Positions 42,327 to 52,436 of a stretch of DNA of 64,000 nucleotides are shown one piece after another; within the stretch, counting starts at the first letter, position 1; each line of letters opens with the position of its first letter. The stretch covers positions 310,001-374,000 of the forward strand of contig CANQFC010000002.1 of NCBI GenBank assembly GCA_947598155.1. The letters run 5' to 3'. The notes beneath the pieces are model-generated. The model saw nothing but the letters and a program-made list of their open reading frames with translations, was not told the origin of the DNA and did not search any database. The translations under genes and the position numbers were made by a program. Source of the DNA: an uncultured Clostridia bacterium. Its GTDB lineage: Bacteria; Bacillota; Clostridia; Oscillospirales; Acutalibacteraceae.

Positions 42327-42875
42327 TTACACTCCTGTTTTTTGATATACTGAGGGCTTTAGCACGCCGATAAACGGCAGGTTTCTGTATTTCTCGGCAT
42401 AGTCAAGACCGTAACCTACTGCAAAGGCGTCGGGAATAGACATACCTACATAATCGGCGGTTATATCCGCCTTTCTGCGTTCGGGCTTGTCAAGCAGAGT
42501 GCATACCCTTATGCTTGCGGGGTTGCGGGCGAGCAAAAGCTTTTTAAGATAGGACAGCGTTACTCCGCTGTCAAGAATATCCTCAACAACAATTACGTCC
42601 GAACCCTCAATAGGTTCAGTTAAATCCTTTATGATTTTAACTACGCCGGACGTTTTTGTGCTTGAGCCGTAGCTTGAAACCGCCATAAAATCAATTTTGC
42701 AAGGTATCGTTATAGCTCTCATAAGATCTGCCATAAAAATTACCGAGCCTTTTAATACGCTTATAAGTATTAAATCCTTGCCCGAATAATCTCTTGAAAT
42801 TTCTGCTCCGAGCCTCGCGACTGTTTTTCTCAGCTTTTCTTCCGAAATTAAAATTTCGGAAATATCATTCAGCAT
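42327..42875 (-). CDS. hpt: Hypoxanthine phosphoribosyltransferase
   Basis: A purine salvage enzyme that makes IMP/GMP from hypoxanthine/guanine and PRPP. The PRPP motif is [17 protein letters not shown] at about 95-111, with the N-terminal [13 protein letters not shown] and the C-terminal [14 protein letters not shown]. At 182 residues it is complete. The tilS-hpt-ftsH order is conserved across Bacillota. It overlaps tilS by 7 bases. Confidence 0.96.
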   Translation of the reverse strand: MLNDISEILISEEKLRKTVARLGAEISRDYSGKDLILISVLKGSVIFMADLMRAITIPCKIDFMAVSSYGSSTKTSGVVKIIKDLTEPIEGSDVIVVEDILDSGVTLSYLKKLLLARNPASIRVCTLLDKPERRKADITADYVGMSIPDAFAVGYGLDYAEKYRNLPFIGVLKPSVYQKTGV

Positions 42876-44209
42876 ATATTATCCCCCATCCTTTCAAATG
42901 TTATAGCCGTTTTCGTTTCAGAATTTACAGCGCACCTTTCGCTGACTCCGAAGCCCTCAAGCCAGACCAAACCGTCATCGTCAGCCAAAATTGCGATTTT
43001 GCCTCGTTCCGAAACGGGAATTTTTTTCTCGTTATAAAGACATTTCAGCGTTTTGGTAATTTTTCGGTTATTTAGCCTTATACCGTCGCCCGAAATTCTT
43101 GAACGGATTTTCAGCCGCCCTATAATTTTATCACAGTCAATCAAATTATTAAAGGTTTGTTTATTAATATTTTGTAAATCTTTTTTTGCGAATTTGATAA
43201 TTTTAAAGTTTCCGCAGGGACATTTTACCGTATCTGTAAAAATATTGACAGTTTCTGAAAAATCAAATATTTTTTCGTTTTCTCCGAAATAAAGCGTTCC
43301 GCGCTCGCTTACCGCGGTGTTTCCGCTGACATCGGCCTTGCCGCCGCACAAAATAATGTGATTTACAAGCTCGATTTGCTCACGGGATATGTTTTTAACG
43401 CCCTGTTCTTTAAGTATAATCGATACGGCTCTGAGACGCAAAGCCTTATGTGCGTTTTTTAGCTTTTCGGTATAATATTTTTCACCGTTTCGGCAGTCGT
43501 TTAATAGCTTTTCGGCCGCCTTCTTTATATACTCGTTTTCTTCTTCAAGAGAGCTTTCGCATTTTAAAAAAGCTTTTGGAAAAGAGGGATTCAGTTCAAA
43601 CATTTGCGGAATTACGCTGTGGCGGATTTTGTTCCTTGTGTAATCGTCGCATCCGTTCGTACTGTCGGTAACGTATGTTAAACCGTTTTTACGCAAATAC
43701 TCCTCTATTTCTTCACGGGTTACATCGAGTAAAGGCCGAATATAAATTCCTCTGACATACGGAATTGACAAAAGGCCCTGCAATGAAGAACCCCTTGATA
43801 GGTTAAAGAAAAACGTTTCCATTCTGTCGTTAAGATTATGTGCCGTTGCGAATTTGTCAAACCCAAAGCTTTCAAACGCCTCATACCTCAACCGTCTGGC
43901 GCAGGTTTCGGTGCTTTCTCCCGTTTTTTGGGCCTCTTTAGGCACGTCTACCTCAACAGATTTAAAATCAACTCCGAGCTTTTCACAAATACGCTCTGTA
44001 AAGAGCATATCTCTTTTCGCCTCTTCGCCTCTTATTAAATGGTTGACGTGAACGGCAGTGATACTTTCAATTCTGAGCGCCTCTTTATTTTTCACAAGTA
44101 TGTGCAGAAGAGAAACGGAATCGGCTCCTCCCGAAACTCCCACGCCGATTTTATCGCCGCGCGAAATCATACCGTGCTTTTCTACGGTTTTAATGACTTT
44201 ATCTGTCAT
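42869..44209 (-). CDS. tilS: tRNA(Ile)-lysidine synthetase
   Basis: TilS converts C34 of the CAU-anticodon tRNA-Ile to lysidine, so that it reads AUA. The PP-loop motif GVSGGADSVSLLHIL lies at about 23-37; HVNHLIRGEEAKRD and the motif TAHNLNDRMETFFFNLSRGS follow, then the C-terminal tRNA-binding domains. 446 residues is normal. It overlaps dnaB by 11 bases. Confidence 0.95.
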   Translation of the reverse strand: MTDKVIKTVEKHGMISRGDKIGVGVSGGADSVSLLHILVKNKEALRIESITAVHVNHLIRGEEAKRDMLFTERICEKLGVDFKSVEVDVPKEAQKTGESTETCARRLRYEAFESFGFDKFATAHNLNDRMETFFFNLSRGSSLQGLLSIPYVRGIYIRPLLDVTREEIEEYLRKNGLTYVTDSTNGCDDYTRNKIRHSVIPQMFELNPSFPKAFLKCESSLEEENEYIKKAAEKLLNDCRNGEKYYTEKLKNAHKALRLRAVSIILKEQGVKNISREQIELVNHIILCGGKADVSGNTAVSERGTLYFGENEKIFDFSETVNIFTDTVKCPCGNFKIIKFAKKDLQNINKQTFNNLIDCDKIIGRLKIRSRISGDGIRLNNRKITKTLKCLYNEKKIPVSERGKIAILADDDGLVWLEGFGVSERCAVNSETKTAITFERMGDNIC

Positions 44210-45584
44210 CTCTTATCCTCTCAAGAGTTGAAAACATTGTAAATTCGGGATTCCAAGCGAGCTCAATATTATGAGTTTCACCGTGCCTGTTCTTAGCGAT
44301 TATAATTTCGGCCGTATTTGCAACAACGTTTTCAGGATCCTCATTATTCGTTGGGCCGTTATTATAGTAATCGTCGCGGTGGAGCATAAGCACAATATCG
44401 GCGTCCTGCTCAATAGAACCGGATTCACGCAGGTCTGTAAGCTGGGGGCGGTGATTGTCCGACTTTGCGGCCGAACGTGAAAGCTGAGAGCAGGTAATAA
44501 CAGGTATATTCAAATCCTTTGCCATTATTTTAAGACTTCTCGTAATTTCCGATACCTCATTAACACGGTTTTCGCTCCGTTTTGTACCGCTCATCAGCTG
44601 AAGATAGTCTATAAATACGCAGTCAACGCCTTTCATTCTCTGCACTCTTGCCTTCATTTCCGGAACGGTCAGGTTAGCCGTGTCGTCAAAATAAAGATCC
44701 GCTTTCGCAAGTGTTTGAAGAGCCGTCCCCATTCTTACCCAATCCGCGTCGTTGACCTGACCCGTTCTGAGCTTTTGGCTGACAATTCTTGCCTCGGTGG
44801 ATATTACTCGCTGTGCAAGCTGTTCCTTTGACATTTCAAGCGAGAAAAACAAAACTTTTCTTCCGCTTACGGCAATATTCCTTGCAATATTAAGAGCCAG
44901 CGCTGTTTTGCCCATACCGGGGCGCGCGCCCACAAGAATTAAATCCGAACGGTGAAATCCGCCCGCAAGGTATTTGTCAAGCAAAGAAAATCCCGTTGAG
45001 ATGCCGAGATACCGCTCGCGCACTTCAGGGTCGTCTTTACTTAGATTGTTAAGCCTTTCAAAGACGTCGTTTATAATTATGTCGGAAATTTTAGACGGCC
45101 CCGAAAAGGTTTTGCCTCTCCTTATGTCGTAAATCTTCTGCTCCGCCATATCAAGCAGAGTTTCAGTAGGAGTTGTCTGAGCGTTTGCCTCGTCAAGCAC
45201 CTGCGAACAGGCCGCCATAAGCGTGCGCAGGTAAAATTTGTCGATAATTATATCAACATAACTCAAAACATTTTTAGTTGACGGCACTGAATCGGCAAGT
45301 TTCATAAGATAAGTTTTGCCGCCTATGTCATCATACACGCCGTCCTTTTTCAACTCCTCAAGGATGATAAGAGGGTCAATTTTTCCGCCGAGCGCGTCAA
45401 TTTTAACCATTGTGCCGAAAATGCTCTGATGCTGAGGAAGATAAAAATATTCGGGTTTAACTCTTTCCTCAACGGTGTAAAGACACGGCGGGTCTTTCAG
45501 TATCGCGCCGAGTACAGCCTGCTCTGCGTCAAGGTTGTAAGGCTCGCCCGCGCCGCCTGTGAGCGGGGAAATTTTTTCACTCAT
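44199..45584 (-). CDS. dnaB: Replicative DNA helicase DnaB
   Basis: The hexameric replicative helicase (DnaC in Bacillus nomenclature). N-terminal helical domain (NLDAEQAVLGAILKDP), linker and RecA-like domain with Walker A GARPGMGKTALALNIA near 215-230 and VFIDYLQLMSG. Length 461. It follows rplI by 11 bases. There is no intein, unlike some DnaB proteins. Confidence 0.97.
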   Translation of the reverse strand: MSEKISPLTGGAGEPYNLDAEQAVLGAILKDPPCLYTVEERVKPEYFYLPQHQSIFGTMVKIDALGGKIDPLIILEELKKDGVYDDIGGKTYLMKLADSVPSTKNVLSYVDIIIDKFYLRTLMAACSQVLDEANAQTTPTETLLDMAEQKIYDIRRGKTFSGPSKISDIIINDVFERLNNLSKDDPEVRERYLGISTGFSLLDKYLAGGFHRSDLILVGARPGMGKTALALNIARNIAVSGRKVLFFSLEMSKEQLAQRVISTEARIVSQKLRTGQVNDADWVRMGTALQTLAKADLYFDDTANLTVPEMKARVQRMKGVDCVFIDYLQLMSGTKRSENRVNEVSEITRSLKIMAKDLNIPVITCSQLSRSAAKSDNHRPQLTDLRESGSIEQDADIVLMLHRDDYYNNGPTNNEDPENVVANTAEIIIAKNRHGETHNIELAWNPEFTMFSTLERIRDDR

Positions 45585-45595
45585 ATTATTCTCCC

Positions 45596-46042
45596 TTAAT
45601 CCTTTTCAGACACAGAAACGGTCATCTCAGCCGAAATATTACGGTATAGCTTTATCTCTATTTTATATGAGCCGAAAGCTTTAATGTCGTCCATTGTTAT
45701 TTTGCGTCTGTCAACATCTACTGCATACTGTTTTTTTATCTCTGCGGCGACATCCTTTGAAGTTACCGAGCCGAACAGTCTTCCGCTTGTTCCCGCTTTT
45801 GCCGTAATTTTAATGATTTTGCCGCCGAGTTTTTCTTTTGACTCATTCGCCGCGGCAATTTCAAGGTCAATCTTATGCTGATTTGCCTGTTCTCTGTTGC
45901 GAAGTTCCGTAAGGCTTTGCGCGTTCGCCTCAACCGCAAGCCCTTTCGGGAAAAGGAAATTTCTTGCGTAGCCGTCGCTTGCCTTTACCTTTTCGCCTTT
46001 TTTACCAAGGCCTTTAACGTCTGCTTTAAGAATTACGTCCAT
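45596..46042 (-). CDS. rplI: 50S ribosomal protein L9
   Basis: A 148-residue L9: N-terminal domain MDVILKADVKGLGKKGEKVK with SDGYARNFLFPKGLA, long central helix and C-terminal domain (GRLFGSVTSKDVAAEIKKQY). The gdpP-rplI-dnaB order is typical of Bacillota. It lies 18 bases after gdpP. Confidence 0.97.
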   Translation of the reverse strand: MDVILKADVKGLGKKGEKVKASDGYARNFLFPKGLAVEANAQSLTELRNREQANQHKIDLEIAAANESKEKLGGKIIKITAKAGTSGRLFGSVTSKDVAAEIKKQYAVDVDRRKITMDDIKAFGSYKIEIKLYRNISAEMTVSVSEKD

Positions 46043-46060
46043 ATTCTTCTCCTCCGATTT

Positions 46061-48061
46061 TTATTCGTTCAACAGTTTAACTGCTTTTATTGATTTTTTT
46101 AATCTGTCAAGCGCTTCTTCAAATGTAACGCCCTGCATCTGGCAAGCCGCCATAGTTCTGTGACCGCCGCCGCCCATATTTTCCATAACAAGCTGAACAT
46201 TTACCGACCCGTAAGAACGCGCGGAAATGTTTATTGTATCGTCTGTTTTAAAAAGGATATAAGAGGCCTCAACGCCGTCAACGCTCAAAAGTTCATCCGC
46301 CGCCTGCCCCGCGATTATCCTCACGTTTTCGGATTCAAAATCGACAACGCCAACCGCCGAGCCGTCAAAAATAACTGATTTTTTAACGACCTCGCTCTTT
46401 TCCTTTTGGGTTTTAAGACTGTTTGAGAATAGCCGTTTTACGGCAACGGTATCCGCGCCTGCCGCACGCAGATATGCCGCGGCTTCAAATGTCGCTACGC
46501 CCGTTTTCATTACAAAGCTTTTTGTGTCAAGCATTATACCCGAAAGAAGGGCATCAGCGGATTTTTGAGAAATGGAAATACCGTTTTGCATATATTCAAT
46601 AAGCTCTGTCACCATTTCAGACGCAGACGAAGCGTTCGGCTCATGGTAAAATACAACAGCCTTACTGATATGGTCTACCGTTTTTCGGTGATGGTCAATT
46701 ACTACGACCTTTGAAATCTTATCAAATATCTGCGGCGCTTCAAGAAAAGAGCCTCTGTGAGTATCAACGATTACCAAAAGAGTGTTTTTGCCGACCATAT
46801 CCTCCGATTCGTCGGGAGAAATAAATTTATCCTCCAATGAAGTGCCGTTTAAATGCGAAATAAGCGGGGACGCAAGCGTTGTGGCTTTGTCAAGCACTAT
46901 TCTGCAATCTTTGCCCAGCGACGCGCATATCTCAGCTACTCCGACGGCGGCGCCGACAGCGTCAAGGTCGGAATTTCTGTGTCCCATAACAAGAACATTA
47001 TCGGCTCCCGAAATTATTTGGCATATTGCGGTTGAAACTATTCTGGCTCTGACTTTTGTTCTCTTTTCCGACGATTGCGAAACTCCGCCGAAAAATGAAT
47101 AATCGTTGTGGCCGTTGTTAAAAGCGACTTGGTCGCCGCCCCTGCCAAGCGCCATATCGAGCGCCTGCTTGGCAAAATTTTCACATTCGGTAACGTTTTC
47201 TCCGACTGAGGCGCCCACTGACAGCGTTATTCCCGCTTTTTTTCCTCCGTAAGCGTAATTTCTTACCGCCGACAGTACGGAAAATTTGTCGGCCTTCATT
47301 TTTTCGGAATTTTGCTTATCGGTAACAAGCATAAATTTGCCGTTGCCGAGTTTTCTTATGAGGCAGTCGTATTTCGCGAACCAATTTTCCGCAAGCCCCT
47401 CCACGCCCGAAATAATCTCGGAAACCTGACTTTCACGCAGATTGCGAAAATTTTCTTCTGCAAAATCGAATGTCATAAACATAACTACGGGTCTTGAGTT
47501 TCTGTATAGCTCCCGAAAATTTTTAAGCTCCGTATCCTCAATAAAATAAAGGGCGTAAAGCATCTGCTTTTTGTATTCTGTAAAAGAATGAAACGCCGTA
47601 TAACATTTGCCGTTATATTCGCACTCAAACGTGTCAAGCTCTCTTATTTTTTCGGCGCCTATTCCGCTCGTAAACTGAATAATATTATCGCTGAGCGGAG
47701 GCGTACCCGAGACAAATTCTTTTCTGAATGCGTGATTGCACCATATAATTTTGCTGTCGCTCCCGAAAATCACTACGGGAATTGAAAAATTCTCAAGCCC
47801 GTTTCCGTTTTCAGCCGAAATAAAATTCTGACAGGCGTTTATTCTCGCTATCATTCTTTTAAACTGAAAATCTTTAACGCTAAGAGCAAAAATCAGCAGA
47901 ACGACAATTACCGCCAACTCGCCGAGCGCTATCTTATAATTGTAAAAGAATGTGACAAAGCACAAAATCAACGAAACAGCAATTGAAAAAAATGTTACGG
48001 GATAAGCCGAAAAAAGTTCTTTAAAAGTAAGTTTTGGTCTTACGACTGATTTTTTCTCCAT
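46061..48061 (-). CDS. gdpP: Cyclic-di-AMP phosphodiesterase GdpP
   Basis: Membrane-bound DHH/DHHA1 enzyme that hydrolyses c-di-AMP to pApA. Two membrane segments (about 21-63) are followed by a PAS-like domain, a degenerate GGDEF domain and the DHH domain with MGHRNSDLDAVGAAVG and VIDHHRKTVDH; DHHA1 shows NMGGGGHRTMAACQ. The ATG at 48059-48061 is the chosen start, since an in-frame GTG 9 bases before is within AGAGGTGA. 666 residues is typical. It lies 22 bases after rnjA. Confidence 0.94.
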   Translation of the reverse strand: MEKKSVVRPKLTFKELFSAYPVTFFSIAVSLILCFVTFFYNYKIALGELAVIVVLLIFALSVKDFQFKRMIARINACQNFISAENGNGLENFSIPVVIFGSDSKIIWCNHAFRKEFVSGTPPLSDNIIQFTSGIGAEKIRELDTFECEYNGKCYTAFHSFTEYKKQMLYALYFIEDTELKNFRELYRNSRPVVMFMTFDFAEENFRNLRESQVSEIISGVEGLAENWFAKYDCLIRKLGNGKFMLVTDKQNSEKMKADKFSVLSAVRNYAYGGKKAGITLSVGASVGENVTECENFAKQALDMALGRGGDQVAFNNGHNDYSFFGGVSQSSEKRTKVRARIVSTAICQIISGADNVLVMGHRNSDLDAVGAAVGVAEICASLGKDCRIVLDKATTLASPLISHLNGTSLEDKFISPDESEDMVGKNTLLVIVDTHRGSFLEAPQIFDKISKVVVIDHHRKTVDHISKAVVFYHEPNASSASEMVTELIEYMQNGISISQKSADALLSGIMLDTKSFVMKTGVATFEAAAYLRAAGADTVAVKRLFSNSLKTQKEKSEVVKKSVIFDGSAVGVVDFESENVRIIAGQAADELLSVDGVEASYILFKTDDTINISARSYGSVNVQLVMENMGGGGHRTMAACQMQGVTFEEALDRLKKSIKAVKLLNE

Positions 48062-48083
48062 TACTGTCACCTCTTGAAAAATA

Positions 48084-49943
48084 TCAGACAGATGTAATTA
48101 CAGGCAGTACCATTGGGCTGCGTTTTGTTCGGTCGTAAAGAAGCTTTGAAATATCGTCCCTCATACGGTTCCTGATTACGCCCCAGTCAATGTACCCGTC
48201 ATGTATGCACTCGTCAATAACGATTTGGGCAACAAGCCTTGCCTCTGCAATCAGCTTTTCGGAATCGCGCACGAACACAAATCCCCTTGAAATGACGTCT
48301 GGCCCTGCAATGAGCTTTCCCGTTTCTTTTTCAATAACCGCGCTGATTATCATAAGCCCGTCTTCCGCCAAGCGTTTGCGCTCTCTTATGACGGCATTGC
48401 CTACATCGCCTACGCCGTATCCGTCAACAAACACCTGACCTGCCGGAACGTCCTGCGCCTGAGTCATTTTGCGTTTTGTAAGTTCGATTTGCTTACCGTT
48501 ATCCGCAATAAATATATTTTTAGGGCTGATACCCATACTTTCCGCTAAAGACGCATGCTTTTGCAGATGCTTTTGCTCGCCGTGCACGGGTATAAAAAAT
48601 TTGGGTTTAGCAAGGCTGAGCATAAGTTTTAATTCTTCCTGACAGGCGTGGCCCGAAACGTGAACGTCATACATTCTCTCATAAACGACTTCCGCTCCGC
48701 GCTTTAAAAGCTCATCAACGACCTTGCCTACCGTTTTTTCGTTGCCGGGAATGGGAGTGGCAGAAATAATAACATAATCGCCGCTTCCGATTTCAACTCT
48801 TCTATGCTCCGAAAACGCCATTCTGTAAAGGGCGGACATCGGCTCGCCCTGACTGCCCGTGGTTATAATAACGAGCTTGTCGTTAGGGTACCGGGAAATT
48901 TGGTCTATGCTTATAAGGATTCCGTCGGGAACGCGCAAATACCCAAGCTCCGCCGCGGTCGCTACAACGTTTTCAAGGCTTCTGCCCGAAAGGGCGACTT
49001 TTCTGCCGACCGATTCGGCAACGTCGATTATCTGCTTAACTCTGTGTATATTTGAGGCGAATGTCGCGACAATGACTCTTTTTCCGTCAGCTTTCGGAAA
49101 GAGGCGCTCAAATGATTCGCCGACAGTTCTCTCGCTCGGGGTAAATCCGGGGCGCTGAGCGTTGGTGGAATCGGAAAGCAGACATAAAATCCCCTTTTCA
49201 CCGAGCCTGGCAATGCGTGAAAGGTCAATAACCTCGCCGTCAATGGGGGTTGTGTCGATTTTAAAATCGCCCGTTTGAAGAATTACTCCCGCAGGGGTGG
49301 TTATTGCAAGCGCCAGCGCGTCGGGAATTGAGTGATTGACGTGAATTGCCTCCACTTCAAATACGCCGAGGCGTATTTTGCCCTTGGGCTTTATTTCATA
49401 AAGCTTTACCTTATCAAGAATCTTATGTTCCTCAAGTTTGCTTTTAATAAGACCAATCGTAAGCTTTGTTCCGTAAACAGGAATGTTGTAATTCATTAAA
49501 AGATACGGCAGCCCGCCAATGTGGTCTTCGTGGCCGTGAGTTATAAAAATGCCCTTAATTTTATCCTTGTTTTTCTCAACATACGCAAAATCGGGAATAA
49601 CCAGGTCAACGCCCAGCATTTCGGGTTCGGGGAAAGCAAGACCGCAGTCAACTATGATCATATCCCCTTCGCTCTCATAAAGAGTCATATTTTTGCCGAC
49701 TTCGTTAAGCCCGCCGAGGAAAGCGATTTTAACGCTCTTTTCGGGCGTTTGCCGATTCTTACTCTGCTTTTTACCTAAATTATTTTTATCGTTTTTCTTC
49801 TGTTCAGTTTTTCCGTTATACTTCTGCGCTTTTTTTGCAGTTTGCTTTTTGGAAATCGAATCCTTGGCGCGCTTTCTTCCGTTAACCGCTGATTTTGCGC
49901 CGTTCGAACGTTTTTCGGCTTTTTGATTTTTATTTTCAGCCAT
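48084..49943 (-). CDS. rnjA: Ribonuclease J
   Basis: A metallo-beta-lactamase/beta-CASP RNase with 5-prime exonuclease and endonuclease activity in mRNA decay and rRNA maturation. The Zn motif THGHEDHIGGLPYL is near residues 140-153; SDSTNAQRPG and HVSGHACQEELKL follow. About 85 Lys/Asn/Gln-rich residues precede the catalytic domain, more than in the Bacillus enzyme. The ATG at 49941-49943, 7 bases after GGAGG, is chosen over an upstream TTG. It begins the block that runs to ftsH, behind a consensus promoter. Confidence 0.95.
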   Translation of the reverse strand: MAENKNQKAEKRSNGAKSAVNGRKRAKDSISKKQTAKKAQKYNGKTEQKKNDKNNLGKKQSKNRQTPEKSVKIAFLGGLNEVGKNMTLYESEGDMIIVDCGLAFPEPEMLGVDLVIPDFAYVEKNKDKIKGIFITHGHEDHIGGLPYLLMNYNIPVYGTKLTIGLIKSKLEEHKILDKVKLYEIKPKGKIRLGVFEVEAIHVNHSIPDALALAITTPAGVILQTGDFKIDTTPIDGEVIDLSRIARLGEKGILCLLSDSTNAQRPGFTPSERTVGESFERLFPKADGKRVIVATFASNIHRVKQIIDVAESVGRKVALSGRSLENVVATAAELGYLRVPDGILISIDQISRYPNDKLVIITTGSQGEPMSALYRMAFSEHRRVEIGSGDYVIISATPIPGNEKTVGKVVDELLKRGAEVVYERMYDVHVSGHACQEELKLMLSLAKPKFFIPVHGEQKHLQKHASLAESMGISPKNIFIADNGKQIELTKRKMTQAQDVPAGQVFVDGYGVGDVGNAVIRERKRLAEDGLMIISAVIEKETGKLIAGPDVISRGFVFVRDSEKLIAEARLVAQIVIDECIHDGYIDWGVIRNRMRDDISKLLYDRTKRSPMVLPVITSV

Positions 49944-50038
49944 ACAGTCCTCCGTCAATTTTTCATCTTATTCAATACGTTTTTATTGATAAAATATATG
50001 TAAATTTTCCCATAGTAATACAATTATAACAGTTTATT

Positions 50039-50067
50039 ATAATACTCCAATTCCCCTATATTGTCAA
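50039..50067 (-). promoter_or_regulatory. Promoter of the rnjA-ftsH block
   Basis: Minus-strand TTGACA (50062-50067), 17-base spacer, TATTAT (50039-50044), giving a leader of about 90 bases. A separate plus-strand promoter for rnhA starts 32 bases to the right. Confidence 0.78.
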
Positions 50068-50098
50068 GAAACACAGCAAGCTTTAAACAAATTTATTG

Positions 50099-50127
50099 TT
50101 GAAATAATATTTTGTTCGTGATAAAAT
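50099..50127 (+). promoter_or_regulatory. Promoter of rnhA
   Basis: TTGAAA (50099-50104), 17-base spacer, TAAAAT (50122-50127), 57 bases before the chosen rnhA start codon. Confidence 0.65.
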
Positions 50128-50183
50128 CAATATGTAATATTATTTTTGATGACTTGGAAAGAGTTTATACAATGGGAGAAAAT

Positions 50184-50630
50184 ATGCCGCTTACAAAAGT
50201 TGAAATTTTTACCGACGGAGCGTGTTCCGGAAACCCCGGCCCCGGCGGCTGGGGCACAATACTTCGATGCGGAAAAACCGAAAAGGAGCTCTCCGGCGGG
50301 GAGAGCAATACCACCAACAACAGAATGGAGCTTTTAGCAGTAATCAACGGGCTTTCCGCTCTTAACAGAAAGTGCGATGTGACGATTTACACGGATTCGC
50401 AGTATGTTGTTAACGGAATTACGAAAGGCTGGGCGGAAAGCTGGAAAAAGAACGGCTGGCGAAAAAAAGACAAAAAGCCCGCGCTTAACGCCGACCTTTG
50501 GGATATTCTTTTAACGCTTTTGTCGGGTCAAAACTATTCGTTTGTCTGGCTGAAAGGGCATGACGGGCACCCCGAAAACGAGCGGTGCGACGCCCTTGCC
50601 GTGGCTCAATCTCAAAAATTTTCAAAGTAA
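50184..50630 (+). CDS. rnhA: Ribonuclease HI
   Basis: Degrades the RNA strand of RNA-DNA hybrids. The catalytic acids are in [27 protein letters not shown] and YTDSQYV, with the final Asp in ENERCDALA; the His loop is [11 protein letters not shown]. The frame is open to 50112, but GGGAGAA six bases before the ATG at 50184 gives [12 protein letters not shown] and 148 residues, the usual length. It lacks the HBD domain of RNase H1. Confidence 0.94.
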   Translation: MPLTKVEIFTDGACSGNPGPGGWGTILRCGKTEKELSGGESNTTNNRMELLAVINGLSALNRKCDVTIYTDSQYVVNGITKGWAESWKKNGWRKKDKKPALNADLWDILLTLLSGQNYSFVWLKGHDGHPENERCDALAVAQSQKFSK

Positions 50631-50653
50631 TTTAATTTTTTATCCTTTTTTAA

Positions 50654-50682
50654 TTGATTATTTTTAAAGATTATGATATTAT
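50654..50682 (+). promoter_or_regulatory. Promoter of the second GPH symporter gene
   Basis: TTGATT (50654-50659), 17-base spacer, TATTAT (50677-50682), about 35 bases before the GTG start. Confidence 0.65.
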
Positions 50683-50717
50683 GAATTTGTATTATTAAAT
50701 TTAGGATGTGATGAACC

Positions 50718-52298
50718 GTGGATGAAACCAAAACCACAGTTGCCGAAGAGCTTGACGAAGCAACGGTTGAATCGGAACTCGAAAAGCTTTCAACCTCCGA
50801 CAGAAAATATCTCCGCCCGCGTGAGATCGTCGCTTTTCTTCTCACCTCTTTCGGTCAAAAGAATTTAAGCCAGTACGTTAATGCGTTCCGTCAATTCTTT
50901 ATCATCAGCTTTCTTGGAATGTCGGGCAGCACATACGGAATTATTATGCTTATAGAGTCGCTTTACGACGCGTTTGACGACTCTATTTCCGGTATTATTA
51001 TTGACCGCACAAGAACACGCTGGGGCAGGCTTCGTCCTTGGCTTGTTGTTCCGACCCCGTTCTGGGCTATCGCGAACATAATGCTCTTTACGGCTCCCAC
51101 GTTTCTTGTTCACGAGTGGCAAAAAGTCATTTGGGTAGTTTTTGCAATATTTGTCTACAACCTCGGTATGTCATATTTCAGCGCTTGGGATATTTTGCTT
51201 TACAATATTACTCCGAACACTGACGAACGTGACTCGCTTATCGCAACGTCTAAGTTTATGGAACTTTTCGGCACTTGGCTTCCCTCGATAGCAACTGTTT
51301 GCGTTGCTTTCCTGCCGAAGGCTACGAAAAACAAAATCGGTATGCAGGACGTTTATACATGGTTTGCGATTTTACTGGGCATAATCGCTGCCGCAACGGC
51401 ATTTTACGGCTTTAAAAATATGCGTGAGCGCGTTCCCCTCGCTTCACGGGAGCAGATGCAGGAAATCGGCGTTGTTGAATCGTTTAAAAATGTGTTCAAA
51501 AACAGACCTATGCTCGTTCTTGTTCTTTCGGGATTCTTTAACGGTTTTAAATCCGTCGGCGTCGCAAGCGAAAGCTTTTATTGGATGCACAATTCCAAAA
51601 ATATCATTCATCAAACAATAGCAGGCTTATTCACAGGTATTCCTGCTTACATAATGACGCCCTTGGCGCCAAAGCTTATCCGCAAATTCGGAGCAAAAAA
51701 TGTCTGCGTAGGTTCGGGTATATTCGCAGGTCTTGCGTATTTGGGGACTTTCCTTATAGGTCTGTGCGGCAACCACGGAAAAGGATTCCTTGTTGACTGG
51801 TCCGGCTGCAACGCGATAATCAATATGGCGGTTATTGCGCTGTGCCTCACTATTTGCGGTCTGCCCAACTCGCTTATGAATGTTGCCGGCGCGGTTTTGC
51901 AGGGTGATGTTTATGATTACAGCGAATGGAAAACAGGCGCCCGTAACGAGGCCCTTGTCAAGACGGTTCAAAACTATTTCGGCAAAGCGGCAAACGCGGT
52001 TATTCAGCTCCTTTCGGGCGTTGTTATTTCCGTTGTAGGATATGTCGCGCACAAAGACGAATTCGGCAACATAATCGCCGAGTCAAATCACAATGTTCTT
52101 TTTGGTTTCTGGGCAGTGTTCTGTCTGTTGCCCGCAATCGCAAGATTCCTTTACGGTATAACACTTATGTTCTTTAACGTTACAGGCGATACCAAAAAGC
52201 AGATGCTTAAAGACCTTGAAACACGCCGTATAGAAAAGGTTCAGGCGATGGAATCAAATTACGAAAATTCACTTAACGAAAACGGTTCCGAGGCTTAA
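50718..52298 (+). CDS. GPH-family sugar:cation symporter (MFS), second copy
   Basis: A 526-residue polytopic transporter of the GPH family. After a 50-residue acidic N-terminus, membrane segments begin; the family loop is SISGIIIDRTRTRWGRLRPW and the later motif NITPNTDERDSLIA. It is distant from the symporter at 19303-20745, so substrates probably differ. The start is GTG, with AGGATG upstream at loose spacing. It is followed by a terminator and then the sulfatase operon, suggesting uptake of sugars released by that operon, which is inference. Confidence 0.85.
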   Translation: MDETKTTVAEELDEATVESELEKLSTSDRKYLRPREIVAFLLTSFGQKNLSQYVNAFRQFFIISFLGMSGSTYGIIMLIESLYDAFDDSISGIIIDRTRTRWGRLRPWLVVPTPFWAIANIMLFTAPTFLVHEWQKVIWVVFAIFVYNLGMSYFSAWDILLYNITPNTDERDSLIATSKFMELFGTWLPSIATVCVAFLPKATKNKIGMQDVYTWFAILLGIIAAATAFYGFKNMRERVPLASREQMQEIGVVESFKNVFKNRPMLVLVLSGFFNGFKSVGVASESFYWMHNSKNIIHQTIAGLFTGIPAYIMTPLAPKLIRKFGAKNVCVGSGIFAGLAYLGTFLIGLCGNHGKGFLVDWSGCNAIINMAVIALCLTICGLPNSLMNVAGAVLQGDVYDYSEWKTGARNEALVKTVQNYFGKAANAVIQLLSGVVISVVGYVAHKDEFGNIIAESNHNVLFGFWAVFCLLPAIARFLYGITLMFFNVTGDTKKQMLKDLETRRIEKVQAMESNYENSLNENGSEA

Positions 52299-52315
52299 AT
52301 CAATACTAAATTTTT

Positions 52316-52349
52316 CCGCTGAATTTACTGAAAATTCAGCGGTTTTTTT
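52316..52349 (+). terminator. Terminator after the second GPH symporter
   Basis: CCGCTGAATTT/AAATTCAGCGG stem with a short loop (52316-52342), then seven T. Confidence 0.88.
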
Positions 52350-52363
52350 ATATAATAAGCATA

Positions 52364-52392
52364 TTGCGTAACGCCCGCGAAAATTGTATAAT
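52364..52392 (+). promoter_or_regulatory. Promoter of the sulfatase operon
   Basis: TTGCGT (52364-52369), 17-base spacer, TATAAT (52387-52392), 44 bases before the sulfatase start codon. Confidence 0.7.
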
Positions 52393-52436
52393 TATAACTA
52401 CATATTAAATATTTTAAAAGCGAGGGGTAAAATTAA